Shown in pieces: positions 52,256 to 61,839 of a stretch of 64,000 nucleotides of DNA. Source of the DNA: Salinirussus salinus (GTDB taxonomy: Archaea; Halobacteriota; Halobacteria; Halobacteriales; Haloarculaceae); assembly GCF_009831455.1 (NCBI RefSeq), contig NZ_WOWO01000002.1, positions 992,001 through 1,056,000 of the forward strand, read 5' to 3'. The notes below the pieces were generated by a model. It made no database searches and was not told where the DNA came from. It saw only the letters and a list, made by a program, of their open reading frames with translations. Every line of letters starts with the position of its first letter. Position 1 is the stretch's first letter. The translations under genes were made by a program, and so were the position numbers.

Positions 52256-53032
52256 ATGGCAACCGACGTCGGCGGCGGCCGGCCGGCGAACCGCCTCGAC
52301 GACCGACTCATCGAGCGGTGTGAGGCGCTCCCGGACCGGCCCGCCCCCGGGGTGTACGTGGTCATCGACACGATGCACTTCTCGAACACCGTCATCGAAC
52401 TGCTGGCGAACGGGGCCGACCACGTCCACGTCGCTGCCGAGCGCGGGCTGGAGTTCGACTACCGCGCCTCGAATCCCGGGACGCTGGTCGGCGGCGAGGC
52501 AACCGCCGCGTACGAGCCCGCACCGGGTTACGACTTCATCAACTCCCCGAGCTACGTGCAGGACCTGACCGTCGAGGGGCGGCCCGTCAGCATGACCTCG
52601 ACCAACGGCGGCCGGACTGTCACGACGCTGCGCGAACGGGGGGGCGACGGGGTCGATGTCTACGTCGGCTCGCCGCTGAACGCGGCGGCGCTCGCGACCC
52701 ACCTTCGGGAGCAGGACCGCCCGGTCCACCTGGTCAGCGCGGGCACGAGAGGCGACGTCGCCGTCGAGGACCACGTCGGCGCTGCACTCATCAGCCGCTA
52801 CCTCGACGGGCTCCCGGTCTCGGAGACCGAACGTCACCTGCTCCGCCAGCAACTGCGGGACGCGAAGGGCGTCGACTACGTCGAGAGCCACGAACTCCGG
52901 CGCCGGGACGTCCTCGACTTCGCGATGGACCTGAACGGCCGGAGCGTCGTTCCCCGGATGGTCGACGGTGCCCTCGTCGACATTGGGGGCGCTACGGAGA
53001 GCCGACTGGTCGGGGAACGGACCGCCGACTGA
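52256..53032 (+). CDS. 2-phosphosulfolactate phosphatase (ComB) family protein
   Basis: A 258-residue member of the ComB family. The pattern is VYVVIDTMHFSNTVIELLAN, TLVGGEATAAYEPAPGYDFI, NSPSYVQDLTVEGRPVSMTS and TNGGRTVTTL. In methanogens ComB makes sulfolactate on the way to coenzyme M, which haloarchaea are not known to use. The substrate here is therefore open (sulfolactate or another 2-phospho acid). The gene stands alone behind a strong AT-rich promoter. Confidence 0.85.
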   Translation: MATDVGGGRPANRLDDRLIERCEALPDRPAPGVYVVIDTMHFSNTVIELLANGADHVHVAAERGLEFDYRASNPGTLVGGEATAAYEPAPGYDFINSPSYVQDLTVEGRPVSMTSTNGGRTVTTLRERGGDGVDVYVGSPLNAAALATHLREQDRPVHLVSAGTRGDVAVEDHVGAALISRYLDGLPVSETERHLLRQQLRDAKGVDYVESHELRRRDVLDFAMDLNGRSVVPRMVDGALVDIGGATESRLVGERTAD

Positions 53033-53209
53033 GACTGTCGGGCAAACCGGCAGCAGTCGGTACGGGACCCACACACGACCTGACAGTAACCCGGCCCGAC
53101 CCCGTACGTTCGCTTTTTGCCGTCCGTCGGATACGGTGGTGCGGCGACGGAACATGCTGGCCCGCACGGCCCGGTATCGGTAGCGAGGTATCGGTCGAAC
53201 TCCGGACTC

Positions 53210-53965
53210 ATGTCAGGACTTCCGACCTACGCCGCGGGGGTCGTCGCCGCGGTCGCGCTGCTGGCGGCCGGTGTCGGACCGGCCGCGGCCACCCCCGCGG
53301 GGCAGTACGGCCCGACGACCGTCGACTGTGCCACCCAACCACCGACCGGCGCCGACGACGGTGCCCCGCTCCCGGCCGACGGGGCGGGTGACTCCGGTCC
53401 GAGGCTGCCTGTCGGTTCCGAGGTGTCGCTCGGTTTCGACGTGACGTCGCTCGCGGTGTCGGACGTGCCGCCGACGGTGCTGGTCCCGCTGGCCGGCTAC
53501 AGCCGGTTCGACGACTCCGACCCCCTCAACAGTGACCTCCGGGCCCGACTGTACGAGACGGTCGCCGAGTCGCCGGGGACCTACCTCAGCGAACTCGCCG
53601 CGACGGCCGACGTGCCGGTGTCGACGGCCCGGTATCACGTCCGGGTCCTCGAACGCGAGGGGGTCGTCGAGACCGAACGGATCCGCGGGAAACGGCGGCT
53701 GTTTCCCGGGAACGCCGCGACCGGCCCGCTCGACGCCGCGCTCAACGACGCGTCGACGGAGCCGATCCTGCGGGCGGTCCGCCGCGAGGAACCCGTCAGC
53801 GTGTCGGGGCTCGCGGACTCGGTCGACCGGGCGGCGAGTACGGTTTCGTACCACCTCGCGCGCCTGGAGGACGCGGACCTGGTCGAGCGCGCCCGGGACG
53901 GCACGTCCGTCCGCGTCTCGCTGACGCCGGCGACCAGGGCGGCCCTCCGCGGGCCGTCCAACTGA
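53210..53965 (+). CDS. Two-module wHTH regulator with a signal-like N-terminus
   Basis: A 251-residue protein with a signal-peptide-like first 28 residues (YAAGVVAAVALLAAGVGPAA). An extracytoplasmic-looking stretch of about 60 residues and a weakly hydrophobic LAVSDVPPTVLVPLAGYSRF follow. Two winged helices come next: LYETVAESPGTYLSELAATA ... STARYHVRVLEREGVVETER, then VSVSGLADSVDRAASTVSYH. If the first segment is a membrane anchor, the second weak segment must return the chain to the cytoplasm. Such membrane-linked regulators exist in haloarchaea. Confidence 0.75.
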   Translation: MSGLPTYAAGVVAAVALLAAGVGPAAATPAGQYGPTTVDCATQPPTGADDGAPLPADGAGDSGPRLPVGSEVSLGFDVTSLAVSDVPPTVLVPLAGYSRFDDSDPLNSDLRARLYETVAESPGTYLSELAATADVPVSTARYHVRVLEREGVVETERIRGKRRLFPGNAATGPLDAALNDASTEPILRAVRREEPVSVSGLADSVDRAASTVSYHLARLEDADLVERARDGTSVRVSLTPATRAALRGPSN

Positions 53966-54084
53966 CGCCGCGTCGATGCCCGTGCGTGACCGCTCCCCGT
54001 CGCCACGCCGCCTCCCGTTTTTCGACCCTTTCGAGAGTTCCGTCAGAATCCCTTAGGAGCGTCCAACCCTCGGTCCGACTGACG

Positions 54085-54456
54085 ATGTCACGGAATTCCC
54101 ACATCGACGAGACGGGCGGAGAGCCCCCCCTGGCGCTGATGCGGGCCGTGCTGGACACGAACCGCATCCACGTGCTCGCTCGGCTTGAGGCCGCCCCCGG
54201 CCCGGTCGACGTCGAGGCGCTGGGCGACTCGCTCGCGGCCGAACGGACCGACGGCCGCCACTCCAGCCGGGACGCTCTCCGGATGCGGACAGCCCTGGTC
54301 CACGTCCACCTCCCCAAGCTCGAGGATGCCGACCTGGTCAGCCACGACCGGGAGCGCGGTGAGGTGAGTCCGGGCGAGTCGTTTCGACCGCTCTCGGAAC
54401 TGCGCCAGGCGTGGGACCGCTGTCTGGCCGACTCCCGATACCACCCCAGCGAGTGA
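54085..54456 (+). CDS. DUF7344-type winged-helix regulator
   Basis: A 123-residue small wHTH protein: LALMRAVLDTNRIHVLARLE forms the first helices, and HVHLPKLEDADLVSHDRERG is the recognition helix and wing, as in the protein at 10431. It overlaps the following HalOD1 gene by four bases (GTGA), so the two are translationally coupled and probably act together. Confidence 0.72.
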   Translation: MSRNSHIDETGGEPPLALMRAVLDTNRIHVLARLEAAPGPVDVEALGDSLAAERTDGRHSSRDALRMRTALVHVHLPKLEDADLVSHDRERGEVSPGESFRPLSELRQAWDRCLADSRYHPSE

Positions 54457-54755
54457 CCGGGCGGGTAACGATGCCACTCGACTGCCGGGACGTCTCGACC
54501 GTGAGCTACGACCCCGCGACTGACTCGCTGGCCGTCCGGCTCGCCTGTGCGGTCGCAGCCGTCCGGGGGGTCGAGCCGACCCGGCTCCCGCCGCTGGCCG
54601 ATGTGCTCGACCCGGAACCGCTTGAGCGGCTGCTCGCCTCGGCTGCCACCGACCCGCCGGCCGAAGTCTCCGTCCGGTTCCAGTACGCCGGGCTGGTCGT
54701 CCGGGTTACCGCCGACCGGATCTTTCTTCTGGACTGCGACGCGGCTGGCTGCTGA
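54453..54755 (+). CDS. HalOD1 output-domain protein
   Basis: A 100-residue HalOD1 protein. SYDPATDSLAVRLACAVAAV, then LPPLADVLDPEPLERLLASA, then a C-terminal beta hairpin (LVVRVTADRIFLLDCDAAGC). A GTG at 54453 overlaps the DUF7344 stop; an ATG at 54471 is possible. Partner of the regulator upstream. Confidence 0.72.
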   Translation: MTGRVTMPLDCRDVSTVSYDPATDSLAVRLACAVAAVRGVEPTRLPPLADVLDPEPLERLLASAATDPPAEVSVRFQYAGLVVRVTADRIFLLDCDAAGC

Positions 54756-54850
54756 ACCAGTCTCCGGCGGCCAGCCCGTGCTCGTTTCCCGGCAATATCG
54801 GCACTCCTCCGCCGCGGAGACCGGGGGCTACCCCCGCCGGAGGCCGCCGC

Positions 54851-55618
54851 TCACTCCCCCCGGAAGGTCGGCTCCCGACCCTCCAGAAACGCCCCCATCG
54901 CCTCGGACTGGTCGCGGGTGTCGAAGCAGGCGGCGATGAGTTCCATCGTGTGGTCGATTCCGCGCTCGACCCCCACGGAGCGCCAGGCGCGGAAGGCCTC
55001 CTTCTGCCGGCGCATGACCAGCGGGCTCTTCGCGGCGAGGGTCCCGACGAGGTCGTCGACTGCCTCGTCGTGGTCGTCGGCCGGGACCGCGCGGTTGACG
55101 AGCCCGAGCTCCGCGGCTTCCTCGCCGGAGACCGGCTCGCCGGTATAAATCATCTCTTTCGCGGCCTGGAGGCCGACCAGCCGGACCAGCAGGCCGCCCT
55201 GGATCCCCGTGACCAGCCCGACGTCGACCTCGGGCAGGCCGAGGGCGGCCTCGCGTTCGGCGACTCTGAAATCACAGGCCATCGCCAGCTCCAGGCCCGC
55301 CCCCAGCGCGTAGCCGCCACAGCCACAGACCGTGACGGCGTCGGCGTCCCGGACGTTCCGGATGGCACCCCGGAGGTCACTGAGCACGTCGCGGGCCTCG
55401 GTCGCCGAGAACCCTCGCACTTCGTCGAGCTTGAGCCCGCCGGTCAGGCCGTCGCCGTCGCCGGTGACAGTGAGGACCGCGACTTCCTCGGGTACGTCGG
55501 CGGCCGTCTCCCGCAGGTCGCGGATGAGCGCGGGGCTCAGGAGGTTCAGGTCGCCGGCGGACAGTTCCAGGTGGGCGACGTGCTCGCGGTCCGGGTCCCG
55601 GGAGAGCGTGACTGGCAT
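54851..55618 (-). CDS. Enoyl-CoA hydratase/isomerase family protein
   Basis: A 255-residue crotonase-fold enzyme. The oxyanion-hole loops are VCGCGGYALGAGLELAMACD and ALGLPEVDVGLVTGIQGG, each with the expected Glu (GLELA, LPEV). The C-terminus has VMRRQKEAFRAWRSVG. It is the last gene of a minus-strand run with acyl-CoA dehydrogenase, a flippase and a thiolase, consistent with fatty-acid or branched-acid beta-oxidation. Confidence 0.9.
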   Translation of the reverse strand: MPVTLSRDPDREHVAHLELSAGDLNLLSPALIRDLRETAADVPEEVAVLTVTGDGDGLTGGLKLDEVRGFSATEARDVLSDLRGAIRNVRDADAVTVCGCGGYALGAGLELAMACDFRVAEREAALGLPEVDVGLVTGIQGGLLVRLVGLQAAKEMIYTGEPVSGEEAAELGLVNRAVPADDHDEAVDDLVGTLAAKSPLVMRRQKEAFRAWRSVGVERGIDHTMELIAACFDTRDQSEAMGAFLEGREPTFRGE

Positions 55619-55668
55619 GGTCGCGCTTTGCCGGGTCGACACATCAAGGTTGGTCGTCGCGGCGGGTG

Positions 55669-56838
55669 TCAGTACGACCGCGGGAGGTCGAGCACGTGGC
55701 GGGCGATGTAGTTTTTCACCATCTCGTTGGAGACCGGGGCGATGACGTTGATCATCGTCTCGCGCCAGTACCGCTCGACGTCGTACTCGGCGGCGTAGCC
55801 CATCCCGCCGTGGACGCGCATGGCGCGCTCGCAGGCCTCCAGGGAGTCCTCGCTCGCGCGCAGTTTCACGGCGTTCGCGGCCGCGCCGGCGTCGCGGTCG
55901 GTGTCGTAGAGCCAGGCGGCCTTCCGGACCATCAGTTCGTCCTGCTCGAGCTTGCTCCAGGACTCCGCGAGCGGGTGCTGGACGGCCTGGTAGGAGCCGA
56001 TCGGCGCGTCGAAGACCTCCCGCTCGCGGGCGTAGTCGGCGCCTTTCTCGACCGCCGCCTGGCCGACACCGACTGCGTTCGCGGCGATGGAGATCCGCTC
56101 GGAGTTGGCAAAGGAGAGCAGATACCGGAACCCCTCCCCCTCCTCGCCGATGCGGTCCTCGGCGGGGACCCGCACCCCGTCGAACCACACCTCGTTGGAG
56201 TCGGCGGCGCCGCGGCCGGCCTTGGGGATCTCCGAGACGTCGACGCCGTCCATGTCGGGGCTGAACTCCGTGAAAAACAGCGAGAGGCCGGCAAAGCGGT
56301 CGTCGGGGTCGCGCTCGCCGGTCCGGGCCAGCAGCATGATCACGTCGGCCTCCTGGGCCTTCGAGGTCCAGATCTTCTGGCCGTCGACGACGTACTCGTC
56401 GCCCTCGCGGGTCGCGGTGGTCTCGACGCGGGAGGTGTCCGTGCCGGCGTTGGGTTCGGTGACGCCGGTACAGACCATCACGTCCCCGCTGGCGATGTCG
56501 GGGAGGTACCGCTCCCGGTGGTCGTCGTCGCCGTACTCGACGAGGGGGGCGGCGCTGAAGACGTGGTGGGAGGTGATCGAGGTGCCCGCCATCCCCGCCC
56601 CCGAGCGGGCGATCTCCTGCTGGACCAGCGAGGCCTCCTGGACGCCGTAGCCCTCGCCGCCGTACTCCCGGGGGACGGTGACGCCACACCAGCCGTCGTC
56701 GGCGAAGGCCTCGAAAAAGTCCCAGGCGAACTCGTGGTCTCTGTCCTTCCGGCGCCAGTAGTCGTCCCCGAAGTCGGCACAGAGCTTGCGGATCTGGTCG
56801 CGGATGAGCCGTTGTTCCTCGCTGAGCTGGAAGTCCAT
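55669..56838 (-). CDS. Acyl-CoA dehydrogenase
   Basis: A 389-residue FAD enzyme that oxidises acyl-CoA to enoyl-CoA. N-terminal helices (LSEEQRLIRDQIRKLCADFG), the flavin region CTGVTEPNAGTDTS, IWTSKAQEADV and the C-terminal RVHGGMGYAAEYDVERYWRE are family blocks. The catalytic base region near YDVERYWRE is intact. Co-directional with the enoyl-CoA hydratase 50 bases downstream. Confidence 0.94.
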   Translation of the reverse strand: MDFQLSEEQRLIRDQIRKLCADFGDDYWRRKDRDHEFAWDFFEAFADDGWCGVTVPREYGGEGYGVQEASLVQQEIARSGAGMAGTSITSHHVFSAAPLVEYGDDDHRERYLPDIASGDVMVCTGVTEPNAGTDTSRVETTATREGDEYVVDGQKIWTSKAQEADVIMLLARTGERDPDDRFAGLSLFFTEFSPDMDGVDVSEIPKAGRGAADSNEVWFDGVRVPAEDRIGEEGEGFRYLLSFANSERISIAANAVGVGQAAVEKGADYAREREVFDAPIGSYQAVQHPLAESWSKLEQDELMVRKAAWLYDTDRDAGAAANAVKLRASEDSLEACERAMRVHGGMGYAAEYDVERYWRETMINVIAPVSNEMVKNYIARHVLDLPRSY

Positions 56839-56920
56839 TGACGGGGACAGCGCCGGCACTCGAATAACTCTGTCCCCGGTCGGGCCGGCTGGGGTGTCGT
56901 CCCGCCGGCAACGACCACCG

Positions 56921-58528
56921 TCAGGGCAACACGGCCCCGAGGCTGCGCCGGTAGCGGGCGGCCAGCGTCCGGGCGACCAGACGGTCCTGGGCGGTCACGC
57001 CCAGGGCGACGAGCGTCCCGAGGTACACCGCCACGCCGACGGGGACGCCGGCGGCCAGCGACGCGAGCCCGCCGACCGCGGCTCGCGTCAGCCACATCGC
57101 GCCGGCCATCGCCACGCCCGCAGCCAGCGGCTTCAGGAAGGTGGCGTCGAAGGCGAACAGCCCCTCGTAGTGTCTGAGGACCAGGACCTGGAGGCCGTTC
57201 TGGAGGGCGATGGCCAGCCCGGTGCCCAGTGCCGCGCCGACGAGCCCGAACGCCGAGATGAACAGGTAGGTGAGGGCGACGTTCCCGGCCGCGAGCAGCC
57301 AGTCGAGCGCCATCCGGATGTACTGGTGGTCGGTCATCACGAGCAGCCACCCCGTCGCCCCGACCGCGCTGCCGGCGAGCACGCCCGCGAGGTAGACCAC
57401 GAGCGGGAGATAGCCCGCCGTGTAGGTCGGGCCGAACAGCCCCAGGAGCTCGCGGCCGAAGACCGTCTGGACGGCCAGGATGGGGACGACGGCAGTGAGG
57501 ATCAGCCGGGTGATGGACGTGTAGACCCGGTCCAGCGTGTCGACCCGGTCCTCGGCGTACAGCTCCGTCGCGACCGGCGGCAGGAGCATGTTGAACGCCA
57601 GCAGCGGGATCCAGGCCAGCGAGACGTAGACGAGCACGACGCCGTAGACCCCCGTCGCGGTCGCGGTGAGCAGGGCGCCGACGAGCAGGATGTCCACCCG
57701 GTTCTGGAACACCTTCCCGATGCTGCTGAGCGCGACCGGCGTCGCGTGGTTGTAGAAGGCCCGCAGCTCCGACCGGGCGCCCCGGACGGTCGGCCGGATG
57801 CCGGTCGCGGAGACCACCGCCGGCGCCCCGATGGCGACGAGCAGGGCGGTCCCGACCGCCAGCGCGCCCATCACCCCGACCACGGAGTATCCCAGCCCGA
57901 CGGCGAGCAGGGCCGTCGCCAGCCGGACAGCCGGGAGTAACACCCGGGTGAAGGTCACCTCGCCACGCGCCGACCCGACCGCCCGCAGCAGCGAGGCGTG
58001 GGTCCGCACGATGCCCGTCAGCGCGACCACCGCCCCGACGGCCGCCATCGCCGGCGGGAACAGGGGGTGGGCGACGGTGAGCGCGTTGAGCCGGTCGGCG
58101 GTCGCCACCAGCGCCACGGCCAGCCCCGCCCCGACGGCGGCGGTCGTCAGGTAGGCCAGCCCGGCGACCCGGGCGCGCCGTCCGTGGTCGTCCTCGTACG
58201 CGGGGACGTACCGCTGGAGGGTCTGGACGGTCCCGAAGTTCACGAAGCGAAAGAGCAGCTGGGCGAGCCGCCAGGCCAGCGCGTAGACCCCGTAGACGAC
58301 CGGGCCGAGCGCACGCGCGAGGACGAACTCGGTGGCGGTGGCGAGCACGCGCTGGAGCGACAGCCCGCCCGAGGTCACGACCGCGCCGTGGGCGATGGTG
58401 ACCAGTGCGTCCCGTTCGTCGGCCGGGACGCTCTCCCGGTGCTCCGCCCGCGTCTCGTCGTCCGGCCGCGACTCCCCCGGCGGGGTTTCCCCCGCGGGCG
58501 GCCGGGACATCTCTTCGGCCTCGGTCAT
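56921..58528 (-). CDS. Wzx-type polysaccharide flippase family protein
   Basis: A 535-residue membrane protein with about 12-14 helices, of the MOP/PST oligosaccharide flippase type. VTSGGLSLQRVLATATEFVL opens the first helix, and YNHATPVALSSIGKVFQNRV and GLFGPTYTAGYLPLVVYLAG are family-like. The N-terminal 45 residues are acidic and disordered. It probably flips a lipid-linked sugar outward. It starts three bases after the thiolase stop, so it shares that transcript, an odd functional mix. Confidence 0.85.
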   Translation of the reverse strand: MTEAEEMSRPPAGETPPGESRPDDETRAEHRESVPADERDALVTIAHGAVVTSGGLSLQRVLATATEFVLARALGPVVYGVYALAWRLAQLLFRFVNFGTVQTLQRYVPAYEDDHGRRARVAGLAYLTTAAVGAGLAVALVATADRLNALTVAHPLFPPAMAAVGAVVALTGIVRTHASLLRAVGSARGEVTFTRVLLPAVRLATALLAVGLGYSVVGVMGALAVGTALLVAIGAPAVVSATGIRPTVRGARSELRAFYNHATPVALSSIGKVFQNRVDILLVGALLTATATGVYGVVLVYVSLAWIPLLAFNMLLPPVATELYAEDRVDTLDRVYTSITRLILTAVVPILAVQTVFGRELLGLFGPTYTAGYLPLVVYLAGVLAGSAVGATGWLLVMTDHQYIRMALDWLLAAGNVALTYLFISAFGLVGAALGTGLAIALQNGLQVLVLRHYEGLFAFDATFLKPLAAGVAMAGAMWLTRAAVGGLASLAAGVPVGVAVYLGTLVALGVTAQDRLVARTLAARYRRSLGAVLP

Positions 58529-58531
58529 CTG

Positions 58532-59668
58532 CTACTGCACGCGGAACTCGATGGCCGCACCCTGGCCGTAGCCGACACACATGGTCGAGAGTCCGAGGCC
58601 GCCGCCCCGGCGCCGGAGTTCGTGGATCAGCGTCACGGGCAACCGGGCGCCGGAGGCACCGAGCGGGTGGCCGATGGCGATGGCGCCGCCGTTGACGTTG
58701 AAGACCTCGTCGTCGAAGCCGAGTTCGTCCTGGCAGTACAGCGTCTGGCTGGCGAAGGCCTCGTTGAGTTCGACGAGGTCGTAGTCGTCGGCAGCGTGGC
58801 CGGTCCGCTCCCAGAGCTGGCGGACCGCGGGGACGGGGCCGATCCCCATCACTTCGGGGTCGACGCCCGCGACCTCGTGGGCGCCGACCTCCGCCAGCAC
58901 CGCCAGACCGTGCTCCTCGGCGTAGGCCCGGGAGGTGACCATGACCGCGGCCGCGCCGTCGGAGATCTGGGCGGCGTTCGCGGCGGTGACGGAGCCGTCC
59001 TCGCGGAACGCGGGCGGGAGCCCGGCGATCTTCTCTTTGGTGGTGCCCGGCCGCAGCCCCTCGTCCTCCTCGACGACTCCCTCGCCGGTGTCGATGGGAA
59101 CGATCTCGTCGTCGAATTTGCCGGCTTCGGTGGCCTCACACGCCCGCTGCTGGCTGCGTGCGCCGTAAGCGTCCTGGCGCTCGCGGGGGATATCGTAGCG
59201 CTCGGCGACCTCCTCGGCGGTCTGCCCCATCTGGAGGTCGCGGGCGTCGTACTGGGCGGCGATGCAGTCGTAGGAGTCGATCCCGTAGTCGCGCTCGACG
59301 CGAGTCATGTGCTCGACGCCGCCGGCGACCATGACCTCGCGCTGGCCCGCCCGGATGGCGTCGCTGGCGTCCATGATGGCCTGGGCGGAGGAGGCACACA
59401 GCCGGTCGATGGTCCGGCCGGGGACGCCCTCGCCAAGCTCCGAGCAGAGCGCGATGACCCGGCCCATGTTGTTGCTGTGCTCTTTGACCTGCTTGGCACA
59501 GCCCCAGGCGACGTCGTCGACGTCCCCGGGGTCGATCCCCGTCCGGGCCAGTAGCTCGTTCACCAGGGGCACCGAGAGGCGCTCGCTTTTGACGTCCGCG
59601 TAGACGCCGCCGTCCCGGCCCTGTGGGGTCCGTACGCCCGCCACCACGACTGGCTGTCGGTCGTCCAT
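58532..59668 (-). CDS. Thiolase (acetyl-CoA C-acyltransferase)
   Basis: A 378-residue thiolase. Catalytic residues: Cys in [14 protein letters not shown], His in [14 protein letters not shown], and Cys in [14 protein letters not shown], where the usual GGG is GYG. NEAFASQ is also present. It cleaves or forms 3-oxoacyl-CoA in beta-oxidation or ketone-body-like metabolism. The first gene of the minus-strand lipid cluster. Confidence 0.95.
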   Translation of the reverse strand: MDDRQPVVVAGVRTPQGRDGGVYADVKSERLSVPLVNELLARTGIDPGDVDDVAWGCAKQVKEHSNNMGRVIALCSELGEGVPGRTIDRLCASSAQAIMDASDAIRAGQREVMVAGGVEHMTRVERDYGIDSYDCIAAQYDARDLQMGQTAEEVAERYDIPRERQDAYGARSQQRACEATEAGKFDDEIVPIDTGEGVVEEDEGLRPGTTKEKIAGLPPAFREDGSVTAANAAQISDGAAAVMVTSRAYAEEHGLAVLAEVGAHEVAGVDPEVMGIGPVPAVRQLWERTGHAADDYDLVELNEAFASQTLYCQDELGFDDEVFNVNGGAIAIGHPLGASGARLPVTLIHELRRRGGGLGLSTMCVGYGQGAAIEFRVQ

Positions 59669-59753
59669 TGGCTACGCCTCGGTCGGGGGGAATAAGTGCG
59701 TGGTGCTCGGCCGCCACGCCGGGGTGTTCGACTGGGTGACCCGGGCGCCCGGC

Positions 59754-60359
59754 TCAGTCCCCGGCGCCGGCCTCCCGGAAGGCCGCCTCGTAATCGTCGC
59801 CCACCCTGGAGAGGGCGACGTCGGCCCGCGTTTCCAGCCGCCGGACGCGCTCTGTCAGCGCCGCGTACCGCTCGCTTCGCTCCAGCTCCCGGGCCGGTTT
59901 CTCGGCCTCCAGGGTCGCCTTCTTCTCCGCGAGCGCGAAGTACTCCCGGAGCGTCTCGTCGTAGCTGGCGCGGGCGAGCATCGTCGCGACGGCGTCGGTG
60001 ACGTCCTCGCGGGTCACCGGCTTCACGAGGTAGTCGTCGAAGGGCATGTCGAGGATGTCGAAGTCGGGGTCGACGGCCGTCACCATCACCACCCGGACGT
60101 CCAGCCCGCGTTCGCGGACCCGCTCGAGCACCTCGTCGCCGGCGAGTCCGGGCATCTGTCTGTCCAGGAGGAACACGTCCACACTCCCGTCGAGCGCCTC
60201 CAGTGCCTCTGTCCCGCCGTACGCGACCCGGACCTCGTACCGTCCCTGCAGCCAGGTCGCGTACAGGTCCGCGACGTCCCCGTCGTCGTCGGCGACGAGT
60301 ACCGTCGCGTCTCCGGACGCGTCTCTCGCCCTCCGTCCCGGCGTGCGGTCGTCGGACAC
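59754..60359 (-). CDS. Response regulator with C-terminal HalX domain
   Basis: A 201-residue protein: the receiver domain (about 18-122) has the acidic pair DDD at 24-26, phospho-acceptor Asp66 in VFLLDRQMPG, Thr94 and Lys113 in YLVKPV. A HalX domain follows (ARASYDETLREYFALAEKKA, then an amphipathic coil). HalX is a haloarchaeal output domain without a DNA-binding motif that I can see. No histidine kinase is nearby. Confidence 0.9.
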   Translation of the reverse strand: MSDDRTPGRRARDASGDATVLVADDDGDVADLYATWLQGRYEVRVAYGGTEALEALDGSVDVFLLDRQMPGLAGDEVLERVRERGLDVRVVMVTAVDPDFDILDMPFDDYLVKPVTREDVTDAVATMLARASYDETLREYFALAEKKATLEAEKPARELERSERYAALTERVRRLETRADVALSRVGDDYEAAFREAGAGD

Positions 60360-60505
60360 GGGTTACCACCGCCCGGTTCGCAAAGGGCGAGATTAAAGTT
60401 ACCGGCCGCGTTCTCAGTCTTGATTCCGGGGAAGGGCGGCGGCGGGGCCGGCGGGCGGTGCCCGGGACCCGGAACGTCTTTGCCTCCCTGCGTCGACCCC
60501 ACTGC

Positions 60506-60943
60506 ATGGGCGAGGCGGACCCGACGGCCATCGAGCGCCTGGCAGTGACGGCGTCGGACCTGGTGGCGGCGCTGGAGACGAACCGCACCACCGGCCGGAC
60601 GGCCGTCCTCCGGGTGACGCCACCGTTCAGCGGCCGGATGCGCGCCCGCCTGCACGTCGAGGGCGGCGAGGAGTACGACGAGCCCCGACCGGTCCACGTC
60701 CCGCCGCGGGCGCTCGTCGCCGAGGACGCGCCGGCGTACCCGACCCCCGCCGAGACCGAGGACGCCCTCCGCGCCGACCCCGACCGCGAGTACACCGTCG
60801 AGCGCCACCGGGCCCGCCACGAGGCCGCCGTCGAGGAGTGGCGCCGCGAGCTACTCGGGTCGGTCCGCGAGGAGGCCGCCGTCGAGACGCCGGCCGGGAC
60901 GGTGACGGTCAGGGTGTCGCTGCTCGGTGACGTCCCGGAGTGA
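60506..60943 (+). CDS. Conserved haloarchaeal protein of unknown function
   Basis: A 145-residue soluble protein. VTASDLVAALETNRTTGRTA and LRVTPPFSGRMRARLHVEGG form an N-terminal beta part, and a central acidic-basic helix (HRARHEAAVEEWRRELLGSV) precedes a C-terminal beta hairpin. I recognise no family; it may bind nucleic acid or a small molecule. It lies divergent from the response regulator. Confidence 0.65.
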   Translation: MGEADPTAIERLAVTASDLVAALETNRTTGRTAVLRVTPPFSGRMRARLHVEGGEEYDEPRPVHVPPRALVAEDAPAYPTPAETEDALRADPDREYTVERHRARHEAAVEEWRRELLGSVREEAAVETPAGTVTVRVSLLGDVPE

Positions 60944-61025
60944 CCGCGGGTCGCTCCAGTAACGGGCGGCTCGCAGCGGTCGCCGCGGACAGTACACTTA
61001 CAATCCCGCCTGTCCTAGCCGTCGT

Positions 61026-61652
61026 ATGGCCGCACACGGCCGGCCGGACCTCCGGGACCTGTTCGACGAGTCACCGACGCCGCACATCGCCCACCCGCCC
61101 CGGACACACCACCGAGACTTCTACCTCGCTACCGACGGCTCCTTCCGGGAGTCGGGCGGCGGGCTGGGCGCCGTGATCGAGACCCGCGACGGCGAGCGGG
61201 TCGCGCGGGTCGCGCTCTCCGACCAGGCCCCCGACAACAACGTCGCCGAGTACCGGGCGCTGCATCTCGGGCTCGACGTGCTCGCCGCCCGCTCGCCCGC
61301 CGGGGCCCGCGTGGGCGTGCTCGTCGACCACGACGACCTCGCGGCGAACGTCAACGCCGCCATCCTCGCGGCCCGGGGCGGGCATCCGGGGACGCCCCAC
61401 CGCGTCAGCGTCCCCCGGGCCACCGGCCTCCACTGGCGGGGGATTCGGGCCCGCCTGCACGGCTTCGGCGAGGTCCGCGCCGCCCGCATCCCCAGCGACC
61501 GCAACCCCGCCCACCCGCTCGCCAACGCGCCCGGCCGGTACGCCCACGTCAACGGCGAACCCGACCGCTGTCTGCGCCCCGAAGCCCCCGGCACGCCCGG
61601 CGAAGAGCGCATCCCCCCGCCCTCGCGGTCGGACCGCGGCGCCGGCGACTGA
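61026..61652 (+). CDS. RNase H-like protein
   Basis: A 208-residue protein with an RNase H fold. ATDGSFRESGGGLGAVIETR holds the first Asp, NNVAEYRALHLGLDVL the Glu, and VLVDHDDLAAN the next Asp. Haloarchaeal RNase HI proteins of this shape cleave RNA in RNA-DNA hybrids. The C-terminal half is His/Arg/Pro-rich and less conserved. Active-site completeness cannot be proved here. Confidence 0.78.
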   Translation: MAAHGRPDLRDLFDESPTPHIAHPPRTHHRDFYLATDGSFRESGGGLGAVIETRDGERVARVALSDQAPDNNVAEYRALHLGLDVLAARSPAGARVGVLVDHDDLAANVNAAILAARGGHPGTPHRVSVPRATGLHWRGIRARLHGFGEVRAARIPSDRNPAHPLANAPGRYAHVNGEPDRCLRPEAPGTPGEERIPPPSRSDRGAGD

Positions 61653-61839
61653 CCCGGGCGTTCTCTTCTTCCCGCTCGGTCGCTACCCACGGACAGAGGT
61701 CTGCTTATATTATTTTCGCAACTTATGTATATATAACTCGGAACCCTGGAAGACTCTTGAAGTGTGTTCCCCCAACGTGACTGGAGTAACGTTTTAGTGG
61801 GATCAGAAACGTATATTCAGACAGGAGGTGACGGCAACC

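Noticed and set aside
59560-60795. 411-codon minus-strand frame spanning the response regulator and divergent gene
   Set aside because: Arg/Gly-rich translation; real genes on both strands explain the region.
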